From positions 1-9,100 of the forward strand of contig CABQCC010000061.1 in the NCBI GenBank assembly GCA_902462495.1: a DNA stretch of 9,100 nt. The letters are read 5' to 3'. The DNA is from an uncultured Eubacterium sp. (GTDB lineage Bacteria > Bacillota > Clostridia > Oscillospirales > Acutalibacteraceae). The notes beneath the pieces were generated by a model that was not told the origin of the DNA, searched no databases, and saw nothing but the letters and a program-made list of their open reading frames with translations. The stretch's first letter is position 1. The number at the start of each line of letters is the position of its first letter. The position numbers and the translations under genes are program-made. Shown in pieces: positions 6,137 to 9,100 of the stretch.

Positions 6137-6175
6137 AGAACAAATCAAAATAACATTTCTTTGGAGGAAATAAAA

Positions 6176-7192
6176 ATGGCAGAAGCTAGAATGTTTTATG
6201 AATCAGATTGTAATTTGAGCGTACTTGACGGCAAGACCGTTGCTATCATCGGCTTTGGTTCACAGGGTCACGCTCACGCACTTAACCTTCACGAAAGCGG
6301 CGTAAATGTTATCGTTGGTCTTTACGAAGGTTCAAAGTCATGGAAGCATGTTGAAGACCTTGGTCTTAAAGTTATGACAACAGCAGAGGCAGTAAAGGCT
6401 GCTGATGTAATTATGATTCTTACTCCGGACGAGAAGCAAGCAGCAATCTACAAGAACGATATTGCTCCAAACCTCACAGAGGGCAAGGCACTTGCATTTG
6501 CACACGGTTTCAACATCCATTTCAAGCAAATCGTTCCACCTGCAAACGTTGATGTATTTATGATTGCTCCTAAGGCTCCCGGTCACACAGTAAGATCAGA
6601 ATACAAAGAGGGCAAAGGTACTCCTTGCCTCGTAGCAGTATATCAAGACGCATCCGGTCACTGCCTTGACACAGCACTTGCTTACGGTGCAGGCATCGGC
6701 GGTGCAAGAGCTGCAATCCTTGAAACAACATTTAAGTGCGAAACAGAAACAGACCTCTTTGGTGAGCAGGCTGTACTTTGCGGTGGTGTTACAGCACTTA
6801 TGAAAGCAGGCTTTGAAACACTTGTTGAAGCAGGCTACGACCCAAGAAACGCTTACTTTGAGTGCATTCACGAGATGAAGCTCATCGTTGACCTCATCTA
6901 CTCAGGCGGTTTCTCAAAAATGAGATATTCAATCTCAAACACTGCAGAATTCGGTGATTACGAAACAGGTAAGCGTCTTGTAACAGACGAAACAAAGAAG
7001 GAAATGAAGAAAGTTCTTCGTGAAATTCAGGACGGTACATTCGCTTCTAAGTTCATCACAGAGGCTAACAATGGCTGGGCTCACTTCTACGCTACAAGAG
7101 AGCTTGAGGCTTCTCATCAACTTGAAGAAGTTGGTAAGGACATCCGTGCTATGTACAGCTGGAACGGCGTTGACAAGTACGCAGAAAAGTAA
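6176..7192 (+). CDS. ilvC: Ketol-acid reductoisomerase (class I)
   Basis: This enzyme converts acetolactate or acetohydroxybutyrate to the dihydroxy acid with Mg2+ and NAD(P)H, the second common step of valine, leucine and isoleucine synthesis. At 338 residues it has the standard class I length. The Rossmann domain has the nucleotide loop GFGSQGHAHALN (26-37) and the cofactor-specificity loop GLYEGSKSW (48-56). Family motifs AHGFNIHF (109-116) and APKAPGHTVR (131-140, K133) follow. The knotted C-terminal domain supplies the metal ligands D193, E197, E229 and E233, and S254 for substrate. I chose ATG 6176, eight bases after GGAGG; the TTG-initiated extension to 6113 begins inside the leader and lacks that site. 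The gene stands alone without ilvBN, ilvD or leu genes. It has its own consensus promoter and ends in a strong terminator. Confidence 0.98.
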   Translation: MAEARMFYESDCNLSVLDGKTVAIIGFGSQGHAHALNLHESGVNVIVGLYEGSKSWKHVEDLGLKVMTTAEAVKAADVIMILTPDEKQAAIYKNDIAPNLTEGKALAFAHGFNIHFKQIVPPANVDVFMIAPKAPGHTVRSEYKEGKGTPCLVAVYQDASGHCLDTALAYGAGIGGARAAILETTFKCETETDLFGEQAVLCGGVTALMKAGFETLVEAGYDPRNAYFECIHEMKLIVDLIYSGGFSKMRYSISNTAEFGDYETGKRLVTDETKKEMKKVLREIQDGTFASKFITEANNGWAHFYATRELEASHQLEEVGKDIRAMYSWNGVDKYAEK

Positions 7193-7230
7193 TTCATAAT
7201 TAAATACAACCCCTTCCCTAAAAACAAAAG

Positions 7231-7260
7231 TCGGTACTGTTTATTCAGTACCGATTTTTA
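7231..7260 (+). terminator. Intrinsic terminator of ilvC
   Basis: TCGGTACTG (7231-7239) and CAGTACCGA (7246-7254) form a perfect 9-bp stem with a TTTATT loop, followed by TTTTT. It lies 38 nt past the ilvC stop. An A-rich run on the left side (7220-7229) would let it also act on the minus strand. Confidence 0.92.
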
Positions 7261-7284
7261 TTTGTCTTGATTTTTAGCAAATTA

Positions 7285-7314
7285 AAAAGGACTTTCCCGT
7301 TTGAAAGTCCTTTT
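7285..7314 (-). terminator. Intrinsic terminator of the ABC exporter operon, bidirectional
   Basis: AAAAGGACTTTC (7285-7296) and GAAAGTCCTTTT (7303-7314) form a perfect 12-bp stem with a six-base loop. On the minus strand it begins four bases past the permease stop and ends in a run of five T residues. On the plus strand it would back up the ilvC terminator. Confidence 0.9.
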
Positions 7315-7318
7315 GTAT

Positions 7319-8569
7319 TTATTCTGAACGAAGTGCGTCAATAGGGCTGAGCTGTGCGGCTTTCTTTGCAGGATAAATGCCAAAGAACAAGCCAACACCC
7401 GATGAGAACAGAAGCGCCAAGAGAATAAGCCAAATGCTTATCTTCGGCGTTATGTCTATAATCGAGCAGGCGGCAAACGCACCCGCAACGCCCAAGACGA
7501 CGCCTATAAATCCACCGATAAGACAGAGAATAACCGATTCTGTCAAGAACTGCATCGTAATCACTCGGGTTTTAGCACCAAGCGATTTTCTGATACCGAT
7601 TTCTCTCGTTCGCTCCGTTACCGACACAAGCATAATGTTCATTACGCCGATACCGCCAACGATAAGAGAAATTGCACCTACACCGGCAATGAAGATTGTG
7701 AGGACTTTCATAATGATGTCAACAATCTCAATATATGTTGCCATATTCTGTGCAGTGTACATACCGTTTGAATAATTGCCGTGAACGGCTTTCAAATAGT
7801 TTACTGTTGCATTGCCGACAGCATCGTAGTCCTTACCCTCCTCTGCAATTACAAAAACATTGGAGAGGTTGGCGCTTGCACCTGTAATCTGTGTAAGCGT
7901 TGTACAAGGCATAAACAATGCAATAATCGGTTTGTCGGAATTGGTCTGGAACATTGAACCGATGCTTGTTCCGCCACCGAGTGAATTAACCATAGAGTCG
8001 ATATTTGCAACGCCGCAAATCTTGATTTTCATTGATTTACCTGATGAAGAAACGGTCACACTTTGACCTGTTACATCCTCATATCCGAAAGCGGTTTTGG
8101 CTGATTCAACACCCATAACGGCAATCGGAGCGTTTGCGGAATATTCTTCATCGGTAAAAAATCGACCATAATCACAAGTGTTCGTCAATGCGAACTGAAC
8201 ATCGCTGTTTACACCAACCATCATAACGGTTGCTTCGGTTGCGGTTGCATCGATAGTTGCATTGCCAAAACCCATAAGCATTGGCGAGCAACGCTCAACG
8301 CCCGAAACCTTTGATTTTATATTGTCTACATCGTCAAGTGTAATATAGTCATTATCGGTTGCCTGAGTTGTATCAACCGACACAAGCACAGCATTTGAAC
8401 CCATATCCTCGATAAGTCCGACGATATAGTCACGCACGCCCGTACCTGCACCGACAATCATAATTACAGAGGTGATACCGATAATAATTCCAAGCATAGT
8501 AAGAACGGAACGCATCCAGTTTGCTTTTATACACTTTACAGCGATTTTTAAGCTTTCTGTTATATTCAC
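7319..8569 (-). CDS. MacB/FtsX-type ABC transporter permease
   Basis: A 416-residue inner-membrane subunit of a MacB-like (type VII) ABC exporter, which transmits force from a cytosolic ATPase to an extracytoplasmic adaptor. It has the four-helix layout: helix 1 at about 19-42, a large extracytoplasmic MacB_PCD domain at about 43-285, and helices at about 288-315, 340-370 and 378-399. The coupling motif SVTERTREIGIRKSLGA (316-332) and the C-terminal IYPAKKAAQLSPIDALR (398-414) are diagnostic. The start is GTG at 8569, preceded by AAGAGGT at normal spacing; no ATG nearby is as well placed. It follows the adaptor gene by 12 nt. No ATPase domain is fused and no ATPase gene lies between adaptor and permease. 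The substrate cannot be told: peptides, lipids and antibiotics are all known for the family. Confidence 0.94.
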   Translation of the reverse strand: MNITESLKIAVKCIKANWMRSVLTMLGIIIGITSVIMIVGAGTGVRDYIVGLIEDMGSNAVLVSVDTTQATDNDYITLDDVDNIKSKVSGVERCSPMLMGFGNATIDATATEATVMMVGVNSDVQFALTNTCDYGRFFTDEEYSANAPIAVMGVESAKTAFGYEDVTGQSVTVSSSGKSMKIKICGVANIDSMVNSLGGGTSIGSMFQTNSDKPIIALFMPCTTLTQITGASANLSNVFVIAEEGKDYDAVGNATVNYLKAVHGNYSNGMYTAQNMATYIEIVDIIMKVLTIFIAGVGAISLIVGGIGVMNIMLVSVTERTREIGIRKSLGAKTRVITMQFLTESVILCLIGGFIGVVLGVAGAFAACSIIDITPKISIWLILLALLFSSGVGLFFGIYPAKKAAQLSPIDALRSE

Positions 8570-8581
8570 CTATATTACCTC

Positions 8582-9088
8582 TTATTTAGTTTTATTGGTT
8601 TTAACTTTTACCTTGAATGAATCTTCCTCATAATCTGTTTGAGGAGTGGCAACGATTTGGTCGCCAATTGAGAGTCCTGACTTTATCTCATATGAAGTAT
8701 CAGAAGTTGCACCTGTTTCAATCTTTGTCTTTGTTACGGTTTCTTCCTCAGGGTCATAAAGATAAACATATGTACCCTCTTTTTCAAGAACAATAGATTC
8801 AATCGGAACGCAAGGAACATTTGAATATGTACCTGTTACGATTTCAACATCGGCGTCAAAACCAACAATGATGTTTTCATCCGGATGGTCAACAACAACC
8901 TTGCATTCAACACCCGCACCTGAATTTGTAAGTGATGAAAGACCGCTGATGCCTGCCATTGAACCTACGCTGTCAAGCATTGAGCCTTGCGAACCGCCTG
9001 TTGCAGTTGGAGCGATTGATGCAACCACACCGTCATACTTGCCGTATGCTGTTTTTACGGTTGCTGTCATTCCCTCTTTAACCGGCAC
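8582..9088 (-). CDS. MacA/HlyD-like efflux adaptor, C-terminal part, frame broken upstream
   Basis: The visible 168 residues match the C-terminal half of an ABC-exporter adaptor, which sits outside the membrane and contacts the MacB-type permease encoded just downstream. Seen are the beta-barrel entry VPVKEGMTATVKTAYGKYDG, a Gly/Ser-rich insert (about 31-57), the barrel strand KVVVDHPDENIIVGFDADVE, and the membrane-proximal region NVPCVPIESIVLEKEGTYVY ending in IKSGLSIGDQIVATP. The signal anchor, lipoyl and coiled-coil parts of a full adaptor (about 400 residues) are missing. The frame upstream meets TAG at 9095-9097. The GTG at 9088 is only the longest possible start and lacks a ribosome binding site, so this is not a natural N-terminus. 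A frameshift, a sequencing error near the edge, or a decayed gene are the options. Confidence 0.75.
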   Translation of the reverse strand: MPVKEGMTATVKTAYGKYDGVVASIAPTATGGSQGSMLDSVGSMAGISGLSSLTNSGAGVECKVVVDHPDENIIVGFDADVEIVTGTYSNVPCVPIESIVLEKEGTYVYLYDPEEETVTKTKIETGATSDTSYEIKSGLSIGDQIVATPQTDYEEDSFKVKVKTNKTK

Positions 9089-9100
9089 TTCAGGCTATCC

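Noticed and set aside
6113..6175. TTG-initiated N-terminal extension of ilvC
   Set aside because: It would place the start in the leader hairpin without a ribosome binding site; ATG 6176 has GGAGG at ideal distance and gives the usual class I N-terminus.
6094..6175. T-box riboswitch or leader-peptide attenuator in front of ilvC
   Set aside because: The leader is only about 82 nt, has no terminator hairpin with a T run, no T-box-like conserved block and no short open frame rich in Leu, Val or Ile codons.
6596..6871. Cys-rich minus-strand open frame opposite ilvC
   Set aside because: The cysteines come from reading GCA/ACA-rich codons of ilvC in antisense; there is no start signal and ilvC is clearly the real gene.

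Overview
The window reads as core chromosome of a low-GC, Gram-positive, probably anaerobic member of the Clostridia. An Oscillospiraceae/Ruminococcus-type genome is the best guess. The basis is AT-rich spacers, strong AGGAG-type ribosome binding sites, TAA as the dominant stop codon, a membrane-anchored HtrA with a two-component system of Gram-positive layout, and a DUF815 ATPase. The genus is inference. There is no sign of phage, IS elements, CRISPR, tRNA or rRNA.

Layout. Positions 1-139 hold an unassigned stretch ending in a plus-strand intrinsic terminator. Positions 140-3853 (minus) form a tight three-gene operon: OmpR-type response regulator, then sensor histidine kinase, then a membrane-tethered HtrA-like serine protease with a PDZ domain. 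It resembles the CssRS-HtrA envelope-stress arrangement of Bacillus. Behind its own extended -10 promoter sit three TTGT repeats phased at exactly 20 nt. Positions 3980-5215 (minus) encode a DUF815-family P-loop ATPase of unknown role. Its promoter region shares an identical 14-mer with that of the two-component operon.

Positions 5383-6039 (plus) encode a FadR-subfamily GntR regulator, followed at 6176-7192 (plus) by ilvC, the class I ketol-acid reductoisomerase of branched-chain amino acid synthesis. Each has a strong sigma-A promoter; the one for ilvC is a perfect consensus with a 17-nt spacer. A related GTNNNAC-type sequence occurs at both the regulator promoter and the ilvC leader, which suggests that the regulator controls itself and ilvC. 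Two intrinsic terminators (7231-7260 and 7285-7314) separate ilvC from a convergent minus-strand exporter: a MacB/FtsX-type ABC permease (7319-8569) and, upstream of it, the C-terminal part of a MacA/HlyD-like adaptor whose frame is broken by an in-frame TAG at 9095-9097, close to the window edge.

How they fit together: the left half looks like envelope protein quality control with a feedback loop (sensor, regulator, protease). The middle is a regulator-biosynthesis pair. The right end is an envelope exporter whose ATPase gene is not visible. No single new system is proven. The best leads are the phased repeats and the shared 14-mer linking DUF815 to the stress operon, the Cys-rich sensor domain of the kinase, the Asn/Gln-rich tail of HtrA, and the candidate FadR-type regulon.
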